A DNA stretch of 64,000 bases from Muribaculaceae bacterium Isolate-037 (Harlan) (GCA_003762615.1 RIAZ01000016.1:1-64000), one strand, 5' to 3'; counted from the stretch's first letter, positions 47,168 to 56,338 are shown. Numbers and translations: made by a program. The notes: generated by a model not told the origin, from the letters alone.

Positions 47168-49471
47168 ATGAGGAGACATCCGCAGTGTCTCAAATCAGTA
47201 TCATCCACCGTTTCTTACGAAGCGGTGAGATTCTGTATATCCATAATTATGGTGTGCATATATGCCGTGATACAGTGCGGAGTAGCGGCATCGGATGACG
47301 TGTCACGTAATTTCCTTTTCTCAAAAATCGATAACCACGGCGACACGAGGATAAGAAGCATCATACGATTGGATGACGGACGCACGGCGTTTGCCACTGT
47401 TGACGGTATCGACATATTCGACGGGTCAAGATTCTCCCATCTTTTCAATGTCACATCCGATAAATATCCGCTCCGTGGATATGACGGCTACCATCATCTT
47501 TATCTCTCGCACGGCGGTAAATATCTATGGCTTAAAAATATGCATTCTCTCCAATGCGTGGATCTCGACACCGAGATATTCGCGACGGATGTGAAGGGAG
47601 TGCTGCATGGACTTGGAGTAGATGCCCCGGCGGATGATTTCTTTGCCGATAAACTGGGAAGAATTTGGATTGTAGCGGGGGATGACCTTCTGCTCCCGCA
47701 ATGCAAAAAGAATTTCAGTATAGACAATCACTACGGAGGACTAATAGACTTGGCTGCCGATGAAGATTCCGCCTATCTGTTCTACCGCAACGGCATCGTA
47801 AGCCGTCTTGACATCAAATCCGGTAAGATTGTCTACTCCGTTGCCGCCTATCCTGAAAGTAAACACTTCAAATATGAGTTCACATCGCTTCTCGCAGAGT
47901 CGTCCGACGGATTCTATCAGATCAGGAATGGAGCGGTGGGCGCACTATTCCATTTCAACGTCAAATCCGCATCTTGGGAGAAACTTCTTGAATCTGACAT
48001 ACGTCTGAATACTATTGCCGTATCCGATTCCGGCATCTTCATCAGCACTCCTAACGGTCTTATACTCTATAATCCTTCTGACCTCTCTTTTGAGCATATC
48101 CCTTATCTGCGCACTAAAAACGGCAATCTGCTGGCATCAGAACTGAGCACTATTGCTGTTGACAATAATAACGGTATACTTGTCGGCACGCTCAACAGGG
48201 GCATATTCTATCATAATCCCTTGCTCTACCGATATCATTCCATCCCGAAAGGCACACCCTCCCCGCTCTCCACCCCTGCTGCATCATCTGTATTCTCAGA
48301 AAATATCGACGGATCAGTCAACATAAACCTCAACGGGAAATTTGCAAACGTGACTTTTCCCGATTCCCTCAGATACGGTATAGAAATCGCATATACCGAT
48401 TCAACGCCAATCACGATGTCGGGAGAATATGGGTCAGGAGCCTCTTTCGTGTCGGGAAACGGGGCAATATTCTTCAATGAGACCGACCGCCTTTCTATTT
48501 TCGTTCCTAATGATTCGGCTTCCATAACTAATAGCCGGACTCCGTTCATATCAGGAATACTTGTCAATGCGAGGAGGATAGAACCGCTTCGTAGCTATGA
48601 CGGCGAAGTGGTGACGACTAAGATTGCGGCTCGTTCGGAGGCAATCTCCCTACCCCATTACGGTAATTTCATCACATTTGAAGTCTCTGATCCCGACATA
48701 TCCTCTGCCAATCCAAAGTTCGTATTCATGCTGGAGGGTGCGGATAAGGATTGGCGGTATGCAACTCCCTCCGATATCCGCAACCGTATGCTGACCACGA
48801 CCTACACTGCCCTTGCTCCCGGCAAATACCGGTTCAGGGTGAAGAAGAGTGACCTGCCCGATTCTCCTGAGGCATCAATCGACGTGGTGATTCGGCATCC
48901 GTGGTGGGCGTCGCCCATAGCGTTCGCGATATATGTACTTATTGCAATCATTATTGTCATCACCGGGATACGCATATATGTGGCACGTGAAAAAAGGCGC
49001 ATAGAGGCGGAACAGAAGGAGAAGTTTCTTCTGGAGAGGATAAGGCAGCTTATAGAGGAGACCGACAGATATAAGTCGGAAGCACCGGCTTCTCCTACCG
49101 ATAGTGACGGAGACAATCAATCCGTCACAGGCGAGTCAGAGCTATCAGACGAAGACCGTGATTTCGTGACGCGGGCGATTGAGACGGTGGAACGGAATCT
49201 TGACACGCCCGGTTATTCCGTGGCGCGTCTCAGTGCGGATCTCTGCATGGATCGCACCGGACTTTACCGTAAACTGACGTCGCTCCTCGACAAATCGCCA
49301 AGCATCTTCATACGCGATATCCGTCTGAGAAAGGCGGCTGCCCTTATCTCCGAAGGGAAGATGAGCATCACGGAGATTGCCGACGCCACAGGCTTCAGCT
49401 CCACAAGCTACATGAGCAAATGCTTCCAGGAGCATTACGGCTGCAAGCCATCGGAATATCACAACAAATAA
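47168..49471 (+). CDS. membrane sensor-propeller / AraC one-component regulator lacking a kinase
   Basis: The 767-residue protein has an N-terminal membrane signal (about 23-43), propeller-like repeats (IRSIIRLDDGRTAFATVDG, LIDLAADEDSAYLFYRNGIV in part, GILVGTLNRGIFYHNP), a Y_Y_Y domain (KFVFMLEGADKDWRYA, LAPGKYRFRVK), a membrane helix at about 578-600, a coiled coil and a C-terminal AraC HTH (YSVARLSADLCMDRTGLYRK, SITEIADATGFSSTSYMSKCF in part). This is a hybrid two-component system without histidine kinase and receiver domains, so the DNA-binding domain is tied to the membrane. Its target may be a nearby carbohydrate locus such as GH31; that is inference. Confidence 0.85.
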   Translation: MRRHPQCLKSVSSTVSYEAVRFCISIIMVCIYAVIQCGVAASDDVSRNFLFSKIDNHGDTRIRSIIRLDDGRTAFATVDGIDIFDGSRFSHLFNVTSDKYPLRGYDGYHHLYLSHGGKYLWLKNMHSLQCVDLDTEIFATDVKGVLHGLGVDAPADDFFADKLGRIWIVAGDDLLLPQCKKNFSIDNHYGGLIDLAADEDSAYLFYRNGIVSRLDIKSGKIVYSVAAYPESKHFKYEFTSLLAESSDGFYQIRNGAVGALFHFNVKSASWEKLLESDIRLNTIAVSDSGIFISTPNGLILYNPSDLSFEHIPYLRTKNGNLLASELSTIAVDNNNGILVGTLNRGIFYHNPLLYRYHSIPKGTPSPLSTPAASSVFSENIDGSVNINLNGKFANVTFPDSLRYGIEIAYTDSTPITMSGEYGSGASFVSGNGAIFFNETDRLSIFVPNDSASITNSRTPFISGILVNARRIEPLRSYDGEVVTTKIAARSEAISLPHYGNFITFEVSDPDISSANPKFVFMLEGADKDWRYATPSDIRNRMLTTTYTALAPGKYRFRVKKSDLPDSPEASIDVVIRHPWWASPIAFAIYVLIAIIIVITGIRIYVAREKRRIEAEQKEKFLLERIRQLIEETDRYKSEAPASPTDSDGDNQSVTGESELSDEDRDFVTRAIETVERNLDTPGYSVARLSADLCMDRTGLYRKLTSLLDKSPSIFIRDIRLRKAAALISEGKMSITEIADATGFSSTSYMSKCFQEHYGCKPSEYHNK

Positions 49472-49545
49472 CTCCTCCCTTCGACATATCATTCAACACG
49501 GATATGTAAAGGGATAGATCTTTACATTATTTCAAAAAATTTTTA

Positions 49546-50904
49546 TCAAAAATAACAATTTTCTTCTGAAATGTCAGTTTGTTCAATACACATTATGTAA
49601 TATATCGGCATGTATGTTATTTTACCATCTGTATACACTTCTCTGTCATTATCCAAAACAATTGCATTAGAGACATTATAGTCTTTATTTTCAAGAAATT
49701 TGTCAAGTGCCCTATGAGTCGTATAATCTTTACCGGATTTCACTTCAATTGGCAGCACTGTCATATTTGCAGTATCGTTGATCAAATAATCAACTTCCCC
49801 ATTTTTGTTGTTGTCATAATAGAAAAGATCGTGACCATGGGCTTTCAGTTCTTGTGCTACAATATTCTCGTAGACTGCGCCAAGATTGATACTTAATTCA
49901 TCTTTCAATACAGGTGCAATGTTGTTTCCATACAATCGCCATGTGAGTAAACCGACATCGTTGAGATAAAGTTTTAAAAGATTCTTATGAACAGATTCCG
50001 ATAATGGGTATTTGGGGTTGGAAATAGCGTGTACATCCAATGCTATGCCGGAAGAGACGAGATATTCAAACTCTTCGGCAAACCAATCGAAGCGATCACC
50101 CTTTTTACCCCGAATATCCTTAGCAACGATACGTTTCTTCTTATTTTCCATTTGTGACACTATCATATCATAAATTCTGCGGATTAAAAGTTTCTTACTT
50201 GCCTCTTTCTCATATTTTGCAGCATCCTCTTTATAAAGATCTTGTATTGCATTTTGCACTTCTCGCACCCTGACTATATTGTGGGTGTCCAGATAAGTAT
50301 TGACAGCATCAGGCAATCCTCCGACCAACAAGTATTTCTTAAACTCCCCTAATAGTTTTTCATGTTGAGCCTCTGTCACTGACAATCTGTTTATATAACA
50401 ATTACGGATATAGTCAAGAGACTCTTTCCCCCAACCTTCTGCTATAAGCCATTCTTCAAAATCAAGTTGAAACATTTTCTTGCGAATGATACTGCCTATT
50501 GGTATGGAGACGGTATTCTGTAAGGCTATACCAAGTAAACTTCCACTGGCGATGTAAGTAAACTTGCCCTCTTCACGTATAAATTTAAGCATTGTGAGAT
50601 ACTGGGGATAATGTTGTATTTCATCCAAAAATATAAGTGTATCCGACTTATTTCCCAATTTACCTCCAGCGACCATACTTAATGTCATATAGAACTGGTC
50701 TAACCCTCTAATATCACGGAATAAGCCATCTGTTTCGTCATCTTGCGCAAAATTTATCTCAACGAAGTTCTTATATAGTCGTTTTCCAATCTCACGTATT
50801 ATGTATGATTTGCCAATTTGTCGGGCGCCCTCAATAATCAATATCTTATCATTTCCGGACGTCAGATGAGTTTCTATTTCAGAAGATATTTTTCTGTACA
50901 GCAT
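49546..50904 (-). CDS. AAA ATPase with C-terminal DUF4143 domain
   Basis: The 452-residue protein has Walker A GARQIGKS (26-33), Walker B TLIFLDEIQ (about 87-95), and the DUF4143 part with VGGLPDAVNTYLD, LYLNDVGLLTWRLYG and the nuclease-like strand EVDYLINDTANMTVLPIEVKSGKDY (shown here in part: VLPIEVKSGK). The ExK-type end could be a degenerate PD-(D/E)xK fold. Family members are abundant in Bacteroidota in many paralogues and their role is unsettled. The upstream region has five 33-bp iterons. The last residues are convergent with the AraC gene; a 7-bp hairpin (49505-49526) lies between. Confidence 0.85.
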   Translation of the reverse strand: MLYRKISSEIETHLTSGNDKILIIEGARQIGKSYIIREIGKRLYKNFVEINFAQDDETDGLFRDIRGLDQFYMTLSMVAGGKLGNKSDTLIFLDEIQHYPQYLTMLKFIREEGKFTYIASGSLLGIALQNTVSIPIGSIIRKKMFQLDFEEWLIAEGWGKESLDYIRNCYINRLSVTEAQHEKLLGEFKKYLLVGGLPDAVNTYLDTHNIVRVREVQNAIQDLYKEDAAKYEKEASKKLLIRRIYDMIVSQMENKKKRIVAKDIRGKKGDRFDWFAEEFEYLVSSGIALDVHAISNPKYPLSESVHKNLLKLYLNDVGLLTWRLYGNNIAPVLKDELSINLGAVYENIVAQELKAHGHDLFYYDNNKNGEVDYLINDTANMTVLPIEVKSGKDYTTHRALDKFLENKDYNVSNAIVLDNDREVYTDGKITYMPIYYIMCIEQTDISEENCYF

Positions 50905-50938
50905 AATTGATCTACTCTTTTATTTAAATTCACATTTA

Positions 50939-50946
50939 CAAAATTA
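50939..50946 (-). promoter_or_regulatory. -7 element of the DUF4143 ATPase inside the first iteron
   Basis: On the minus strand TAATTTTG matches TAnnTTTG and lies in the first 33-bp iteron. The other four iterons carry TAATTTTA at the same place, one base off consensus. The predicted leader is about 28 nt. Confidence 0.6.
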
Positions 50947-51084
50947 CACTTTTCCCAGAAAACGAACACTATAAAATTACACTTTTCACAAAAAATAAAC
51001 ACTATAAAATTACACTTTTTCCAAAAACAGGCATTATAAAATTACACTTTTCCCAGAAAATTAATACCATAAAATTACACTTTT
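50940..51084. repeat. five direct iterons of about 33 bp upstream of the DUF4143 ATPase
   Basis: AAAATTACACTTTT begins at 50940, 50973, 51006, 51038 and 51071 (spacings 33, 33, 32, 33). Between cores stands a semi-conserved CCCAGAAAA-type segment. The spacing is close to three helical turns. No unique spacers are present, so it is not a CRISPR array. Confidence 0.85.
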
Positions 51085-51242
51085 TTAATTTATGATCAAA
51101 TATGTCACTATGTGACCTTCGTATGCGGAATAGTCTCAACAAATAATGTTTTTCACTGTAATTCACAACTATAACATCCTTATTTTTATTTATAATATTG
51201 CGGATTTCAACATTATTCGCCTTTTTTTCAACATCAGTGTTG

Positions 51243-51273
51243 TTGTATTTTATCGTTTTGCACCTAATTTTGC
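51243..51273 (+). promoter_or_regulatory. GH31 promoter
   Basis: TAATTTTG (51266-51273) is preceded by GTTG at 19 nt (51243-51246). The GH31 ATG follows 49 nt after the -7 box. Confidence 0.6.
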
Positions 51274-51322
51274 GACAAAATTATCTAACTGACAGAAAAC
51301 CTAAATGTAAAACTATAAGATC

Positions 51323-53761
51323 ATGAAGAGATTCAAATCTGCTATCTTGTTATGCTGGTTGTGCGTCGCAACATCTTTTGCATACGAGAAAACTCCCGAC
51401 GGGATAAAGACCACCGTCGGACAAGAGAACATCAGCATCAGCTTCATCACTCCTAAAACGGTAAGGGTCGTGAAGTCGCCTGCCGGTGAGACTGAGAAGA
51501 TGAAAACGAGCTACAGTGTGGTTGCAACTCCGGAAAATGTTGACTTCAAAGTAACGGAGAAAGGTGGCGCGACTGTTGTATCCTCAAACATCCTTTCTGT
51601 AGCGGTCAGCAAATCCGACGGTTCGCTCTCTTTCTCAAAAGCAGGAAAGAGACTGCTGAGCGAGAAAGGCTCCGGAAGTTTCAAGCCTTTTAATGATGCC
51701 GGCACCCCAGCCTATACAGTCAGACAGGCATTCTCTCTCGAAAAGGGGGAGGCTATCTACGGACTCGGTAATCTTGAGAACGGAGAACTCAACCAGCGAG
51801 GACAAAACCGTCGTCTTATGCCCGGAAATATTGAGGATGGCATACCCGTCATGGTGTCGGTGAAGGGTTACGGTATATTCTGGGACAATTATTCACCCAC
51901 CACCTTCGGTGACAATGCCAACGAAACCTATTTTGAATCGGAAGTGGGCGACATGATCGACTATTATTTCATGGCTGCCGATAATATGGAGGGCGTCATC
52001 AGCGAGATGCGTAATCTCACCGGTGAAGTGCCGATGTTCCCTCTCTGGACCTACGGTTTCTGGCAAAGCCGCGAGAGATATAAGACACAGGATGAGACAG
52101 TCGGCGTGGTGAAGAAACACCGTGAGCTTGGTGTACCTATCGACGGCATAATACAAGACTGGCAATATTGGGGCAACAATTACCTATGGAATGCCATGGA
52201 ATTCATGAATCCTGATTTCTCCAATCCTCAGAAGATGATGGACGATATACACGGCATGAACGCCCATGCGATAATCTCTATATGGTCATCTTTCGGTCCG
52301 CAGACAAAACCATACCGTGAACTTGCTGAGAAAGGACTTCTTTTCAATCTTTCGACATGGCCCCAGTCGGGCATAGCCGAACAGTGGCCTCCGCGTATGG
52401 ATTATCCGTCAGGAGTGAAAGTGTATGACGCATATAGCCCTGAGGCACGTGATATTTATTGGAACAATCTCACTCGCCTGCACAATTTCGGCATGGACGG
52501 ATGGTGGATGGACTCCACAGAACCTGACCATTTCGACTATAAGGAGGAGGATTTCAACCATCAGACGGCAGAAGGCTCTTTCCGCAAGGTGAGGAATGCA
52601 TATCCCCTTCTCACTGTCGGCGGCGTCTACGACCATCAGAGAAAGGCTTCCGACGACAAACGCGTGTTCATCCTCACCCGCTCCGGATATGCCGGACAAC
52701 AAAGATATGGATGCAACGTATGGACCGGCGATGTGTCGACAAGCTGGCAGAATCTACGTAATCAGGTGCCTGCCCTGCTTAATTTCACCATGACCGGCAA
52801 CCCGAACTCCAACTGCGACCTTGGTGGGTTCTTCTGTAATGCCTATAACAACAATGGACCCAACTCGGCAGTAAAGAATCCGTTGTTCCGCGAGCTATAC
52901 GTGCGTTGGATGCAACTTGGCGTATTCCTTCCGATGATGAGAAGTCATGGTGCCGACATCAAACGAGAGATATATTATTTCGGAGAAAAGGGGGATAACG
53001 TATATGATGCGATAGAGGATGCCATACGCCTACGGTATGCAATGCTACCGTATATCTATTCCACCTCATGGAACGTGACGAAAAACAACGGCAGCTTCAT
53101 GATGCCTCTCTCGGCATTCTATCCCGAAGATAAGAAGACATGGAACTGTAAGGATGAATATATGTTTGGCGAAAATATCCTTGTGGCTCCGATCATGAAA
53201 GCGAATTATACTCCCGAACTGATTGCAAAGACTGACGAGAACACCGGCTGGGACCGTAAGGAAAGTTTCAACGTGTCGGCTTCATCCGACCCTGATTTCA
53301 TGGCTCCGTATACCACTTCTGTATACCTCCCCAAAGGGAAATGGTGGGATTTCGAGACCAACAGATTGTATAAAGGTGGCATGAATATTGAGAAAGAGGC
53401 TACTATAAAGACTCTTCCGGTATTTATAAAAGCCGGAGCAATTCTTCCGATCGGACCGGACGTGCAATACGCTACAGAAAAGCCGTGGGACAACCTGACA
53501 ATAAATGTATATCCCGGTGCCGATGGGAAATTTACCCTCTATGAGGATGAATTTGATAACTATAATTATGAGAAAGGGAAATATTCCACCATCGATTTCA
53601 TCTGGAACGACAAGACCGGCACCCTGACAATCGATGACCGCAAAGGAGATTTCCCCGGCATGCTTAAGAACCGCCGTTTCAATGTGGTTCGCATCAGTGA
53701 GAAGGGCGCAACACCAGTCGCCGTGGATTACGACGGCAACAAGAAATCAGTGAAAATCTGA
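51323..53761 (+). CDS. exported family 31 glycoside hydrolase (alpha-glucosidase/alpha-xylosidase type)
   Basis: The 812-residue protein has a signal peptide (MKRFKSAILLCWLCVATSFA), an N-terminal beta domain, and the GH31 barrel: IIQDWQYWGNNYLWNAM, AIISIWSSFGP, and the nucleophile motif WWMDSTEPD with D397. RSGYAGQQRYG and WTGDVSTSW follow, then GNPNSNCDLGGF and MRSHGA, and C-terminal beta domains including a DUF5110-like end. It removes alpha-linked glucose or xylose from oligosaccharides in the periplasm or at the surface. It has its own promoter and terminator; no SusCD pair is adjacent. Confidence 0.92.
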   Translation: MKRFKSAILLCWLCVATSFAYEKTPDGIKTTVGQENISISFITPKTVRVVKSPAGETEKMKTSYSVVATPENVDFKVTEKGGATVVSSNILSVAVSKSDGSLSFSKAGKRLLSEKGSGSFKPFNDAGTPAYTVRQAFSLEKGEAIYGLGNLENGELNQRGQNRRLMPGNIEDGIPVMVSVKGYGIFWDNYSPTTFGDNANETYFESEVGDMIDYYFMAADNMEGVISEMRNLTGEVPMFPLWTYGFWQSRERYKTQDETVGVVKKHRELGVPIDGIIQDWQYWGNNYLWNAMEFMNPDFSNPQKMMDDIHGMNAHAIISIWSSFGPQTKPYRELAEKGLLFNLSTWPQSGIAEQWPPRMDYPSGVKVYDAYSPEARDIYWNNLTRLHNFGMDGWWMDSTEPDHFDYKEEDFNHQTAEGSFRKVRNAYPLLTVGGVYDHQRKASDDKRVFILTRSGYAGQQRYGCNVWTGDVSTSWQNLRNQVPALLNFTMTGNPNSNCDLGGFFCNAYNNNGPNSAVKNPLFRELYVRWMQLGVFLPMMRSHGADIKREIYYFGEKGDNVYDAIEDAIRLRYAMLPYIYSTSWNVTKNNGSFMMPLSAFYPEDKKTWNCKDEYMFGENILVAPIMKANYTPELIAKTDENTGWDRKESFNVSASSDPDFMAPYTTSVYLPKGKWWDFETNRLYKGGMNIEKEATIKTLPVFIKAGAILPIGPDVQYATEKPWDNLTINVYPGADGKFTLYEDEFDNYNYEKGKYSTIDFIWNDKTGTLTIDDRKGDFPGMLKNRRFNVVRISEKGATPVAVDYDGNKKSVKI

Positions 53762-53795
53762 CAGATAAGCCGGAATAGAAGAAATAAAAAAATGC

Positions 53796-53821
53796 CGTTG
53801 ATGACAATATTGTCATCAACG
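53796..53821. terminator. 26-bp perfect palindromic terminator between GH31 and trpB
   Basis: Arms 53796-53808 and 53809-53821 are exact (CGTTGATGACAAT and its complement), with an A-run before and T-rich sequence after. It can end both convergent transcripts. Confidence 0.75.
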
Positions 53822-53843
53822 ACATTTTCGTTTTTACGGTCCT

Positions 53844-53915
53844 TATTGTCAATTCTGTCAATATCGTCATTACTGTCATTATTGACATTATTGACATTAT
53901 TGACATTATTGACAA
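53844..53915. repeat. eight 9-bp units (TATTGACAT type)
   Basis: Units are TATTGTCAA, TTCTGTCAA, TATCGTCAT, TACTGTCAT, three TATTGACAT and TATTGACAA. The later units are identical and the first ones degenerate. It stands between the terminator and the trpB stop. The core resembles the GACAATATT units in the G3E gene. Confidence 0.8.
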
Positions 53916-53928
53916 GCTCGGTCGGATA

Positions 53929-55290
53929 TCAGAGGATTTTATCCAGCTTATCGGTGTTTGCCTTTATCTCGGCGTCAGGCACCTCATAATCGGCAAGGTC
54001 TCCGCTGTGATACTGGTCGTAGGCAGCCATATCGATGAGTCCGTGACCCGACAGGTTGAACAGGATGACCGGAGCCGTTCCCTCCTCGTTGGCACGACGT
54101 GCCTCGCGTATGGCAGCGGCTATGGCATGGCTGCTCTCAGGCGCGGGGATGATACCCTCGCTGCGGGCAAAGAGATGTGCGGCGGCAAACGTCTCTGTCT
54201 GCGGTATGTCTACTGCATCTATGAAGCCTTGTGAACGCAACTTGCTGACCACTGCGCCCGCACCATGGTAACGCAATCCGCCGGCATGGATATTGGCGGG
54301 AGCAAAGTCATGTCCGAGGGTATACATCGGTATCAGCGGAGTGTAGCCTGCCTCATCTCCGAAATCATATTGGAACACACCCTTCGTAAGTTTCGGGCAA
54401 GACTGCGGCTCAGCAGCCACGAAACGGGTGTTGCGTTCTCCGGAGAAATTATGACGCAAGAACGGGAAAGTTATGCCGGAGAAGTTGCTGCCTCCGCCGA
54501 AGCAACCGATCACGATGTCGGGGTATTCACCTGCCATCTCCATCTGTTTCTCGGCTTCCAGACCAATCACTGTCTGATGAAGTGCTACATGGTTGAGTAC
54601 AGAACCGAGCGTATACTTACAGTTGGGGGTAGTCGTGGCAAGTTCCACAGCCTCGGAGATCGCCGTACCGAGCGACCCTTGATAATTCGGATGCTCAGTG
54701 ATAATCTTGCGTCCGGCTTTTGTCGACATACTGGGGGATGCCACCACCTCCGCACCGTAAGTCTCCATGATGGAACGGCGGTAAGGTTTCTGATGATAGC
54801 TCACCTTCACCATATATACAGCAAGCTCAAGACCGAAATGACGAGCGGCAAGCGAAAGAGCCGCGCCCCACTGTCCGGCGCCCGTCTCTGTCGTGATATT
54901 AGTGATGCCCTGTTTCTTGGCATAATACGCCTGCGGTATAGCGGAGTTCAGTTTATGTGAACCTACCGGACTGACGCTCTCATTCTTGAAATAGATATGT
55001 GCCTTAGTACCGAGAGCCTTCTCCAGACCACGAGCACGCACGAGTGGTGTCGGACGCCATATACGATACATATCGCGCACCTCCTCCGGGATCTCAATCC
55101 ATTTGTCAGTATCATTCAGTTCCTGTCGGGCAGCCTCCTCTGTGAAGACAGGGAACAGATCCTCCGCTTTAAGAGGCTCCTTTGTGGCAGGATTAAGCAA
55201 AGGGTTCGGTTTCTCCGGCATTTCCGCCAGCACGTTATACCATGCAGTCGGTATATCTTTCTCTTGAAGAATAAATTTCTTTGATTCCAT
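53929..55290 (-). CDS. trpB: TrpB2-type tryptophan synthase beta-like PLP enzyme
   Basis: The 453-residue protein has the PLP lysine in GSHKLNSA (K113), TETGAGQWGAALSLAARHFG, the phosphate loop GCFGGGSNFSG, and C-terminal EGIIPAPESSHAI. Its extended N-terminus with IPEEVRDMYRIWRPTPLVRA places it in the TrpB2 group (about 450 residues) rather than canonical TrpB (about 400). TrpB2 joins indole and serine to tryptophan, probably salvaging free indole. No trpA or other trp gene is adjacent, which fits a stand-alone role. Confidence 0.9.
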   Translation of the reverse strand: MESKKFILQEKDIPTAWYNVLAEMPEKPNPLLNPATKEPLKAEDLFPVFTEEAARQELNDTDKWIEIPEEVRDMYRIWRPTPLVRARGLEKALGTKAHIYFKNESVSPVGSHKLNSAIPQAYYAKKQGITNITTETGAGQWGAALSLAARHFGLELAVYMVKVSYHQKPYRRSIMETYGAEVVASPSMSTKAGRKIITEHPNYQGSLGTAISEAVELATTTPNCKYTLGSVLNHVALHQTVIGLEAEKQMEMAGEYPDIVIGCFGGGSNFSGITFPFLRHNFSGERNTRFVAAEPQSCPKLTKGVFQYDFGDEAGYTPLIPMYTLGHDFAPANIHAGGLRYHGAGAVVSKLRSQGFIDAVDIPQTETFAAAHLFARSEGIIPAPESSHAIAAAIREARRANEEGTAPVILFNLSGHGLIDMAAYDQYHSGDLADYEVPDAEIKANTDKLDKIL

Positions 55291-55320
55291 GTATTTTTAT
55301 TAAATTTTCCTTTCAGACTG

Positions 55321-55328
55321 CAAATTTA
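55321..55328 (-). promoter_or_regulatory. -7 promoter element for trpB
   Basis: On the minus strand TAAATTTG matches TAnnTTTG, 31 nt upstream of the trpB ATG (55290). No convincing -33 box. Nothing else is seen in 55329-55430. Confidence 0.5.
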
Positions 55329-55434
55329 TACAAAAAATCGGACAAGTAAAACAACCCAATAACGATAACCAAGCCGATATTCAATTTTTAGTCCATTACT
55401 AAGGTCTGCAAACTCCCATATTTCCCATAAATGA

Positions 55435-55683
55435 ATGCACTGCAAACAATGGAATATTCCTGGCATCCCCACACTTTTATGGGAGAATATCCAAGATATC
55501 CCTACATTTTTATGGGGGAATAATCACGACATCCCCACACTTTTATGGGGGAATAATCACGACATCCCCACACTTTTATGGGGGAATAATCACGACATCC
55601 CCACACTTTTATGGGGGAATAATATTGATATGTACGTCCTAATTGACAATAAATATACCGTATTTGCACTCCTCGACTATTGA
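55435..55683 (+). CDS. possible 82-aa repeat peptide encoded by the 33-bp array
   Basis: The frame reads through all five 33-bp units as an 11-residue repeat (DIPTLLWGNNH) and ends in a non-repetitive tail (IDMYVLIDNKYTVFALLDY). No signal peptide or promoter is visible. Since 33 is divisible by three, an open frame would persist by chance once it exists, so translation is doubtful. The conservative changes in the first copies (ENIQ for GNNH, F for L) are weak support for coding. Confidence 0.25.
   Translation: MHCKQWNIPGIPTLLWENIQDIPTFLWGNNHDIPTLLWGNNHDIPTLLWGNNHDIPTLLWGNNIDMYVLIDNKYTVFALLDY
55464..55628. repeat. five exact-length 33-bp tandem repeats
   Basis: Units start at 55464, 55497, 55530, 55563 and 55596. 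The third and fourth are identical; the first, second and fifth show substitutions. Each contains CCCCA-N8-TGGGG, a potential small hairpin. There are no spacers, so this is not CRISPR. It stands between the trpB promoter and the ptuB stop. Confidence 0.9.
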
Positions 55684-55693
55684 GAATAACCGA

Positions 55694-56335
55694 TTATTTA
55701 TTCCATTTGATATATTCCACAAAAGTTTCATAAAGCGTTTCATTAGATTTTATAATCCAATACTTAAAGCCTAAAAATTCAGCCTTGGAATCCAATTCTT
55801 CTATAATCGCATTTTTATTCTCATCTGTTGGATTATCAAGCCAAGATATTACAATTGACTGAAAATTTGTAATTTTTGAAACAGCATACTCATAAAATAA
55901 TTGTTCTCTAATGTTTCTTATCTGTTTTGTTCCATTAAAAATCCGTTTTAAAAGACTAATTGTCATATCAATACTCTCTGACGATAAGCCTTCACTTGAA
56001 AAAACAGCCTGCGCATTAGGAAAATCCAAATATTGCCGAATCTCCTCCTCAATATTATCCTCCGTAGGAGTAACCAAATCATTAAACAATGACGATTTCT
56101 TCCCATTGCAATAACTGCAACTCAAATATAAATTAGACCATTCAAATTTCAATTCAGGATACTTATCTCTACTTTTATGATGCTCTACCTGAAAATCTGT
56201 AATACGGATTCTCTCACATAAATAGCATTTCCCGTTTTGATCTGCCCTAAGTTGCCTGACAACATCCTCCCCCGTCCAAGCCAAACGTTTGGATAAAGAA
56301 ATCGGCACTTCTGAATGCTTATAAATCTTTATCAT
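55694..56335 (-). CDS. ptuB: HNH endonuclease of a Septu-type defence pair
   Basis: The 213-residue protein has a zinc-bound HNH module: CYLC (C37/C40), VEHHKS (H52/H53), NLYLSCSYCNGKKS (N68, C73/C76, N77), the arrangement of PtuB/TIGR02646-like nucleases. The C-terminal 120 residues are helical. In Septu, PtuB is the DNA-cutting effector paired with the ATPase PtuA. It starts 3 bp after the ATPase stop, which supports a functional pair. No reverse transcriptase is present, so this is not a retron of the Ec78 type. Confidence 0.8.
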   Translation of the reverse strand: MIKIYKHSEVPISLSKRLAWTGEDVVRQLRADQNGKCYLCERIRITDFQVEHHKSRDKYPELKFEWSNLYLSCSYCNGKKSSLFNDLVTPTEDNIEEEIRQYLDFPNAQAVFSSEGLSSESIDMTISLLKRIFNGTKQIRNIREQLFYEYAVSKITNFQSIVISWLDNPTDENKNAIIEELDSKAEFLGFKYWIIKSNETLYETFVEYIKWNK

Positions 56336-56338
56336 ATC

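Noticed and set aside
50940..51084. CRISPR array
   Set aside because: Repeats follow one another with semi-conserved segments, not unique spacers, and no cas genes are nearby.
53694..53915. Minus-strand 73-codon frame beginning MSIMSIMSIM
   Set aside because: It is a translation of the 9-bp microsatellite running into the terminator and the GH31 antisense strand.
55464..55628. CRISPR array
   Set aside because: The 33-bp units are contiguous, with no spacers.
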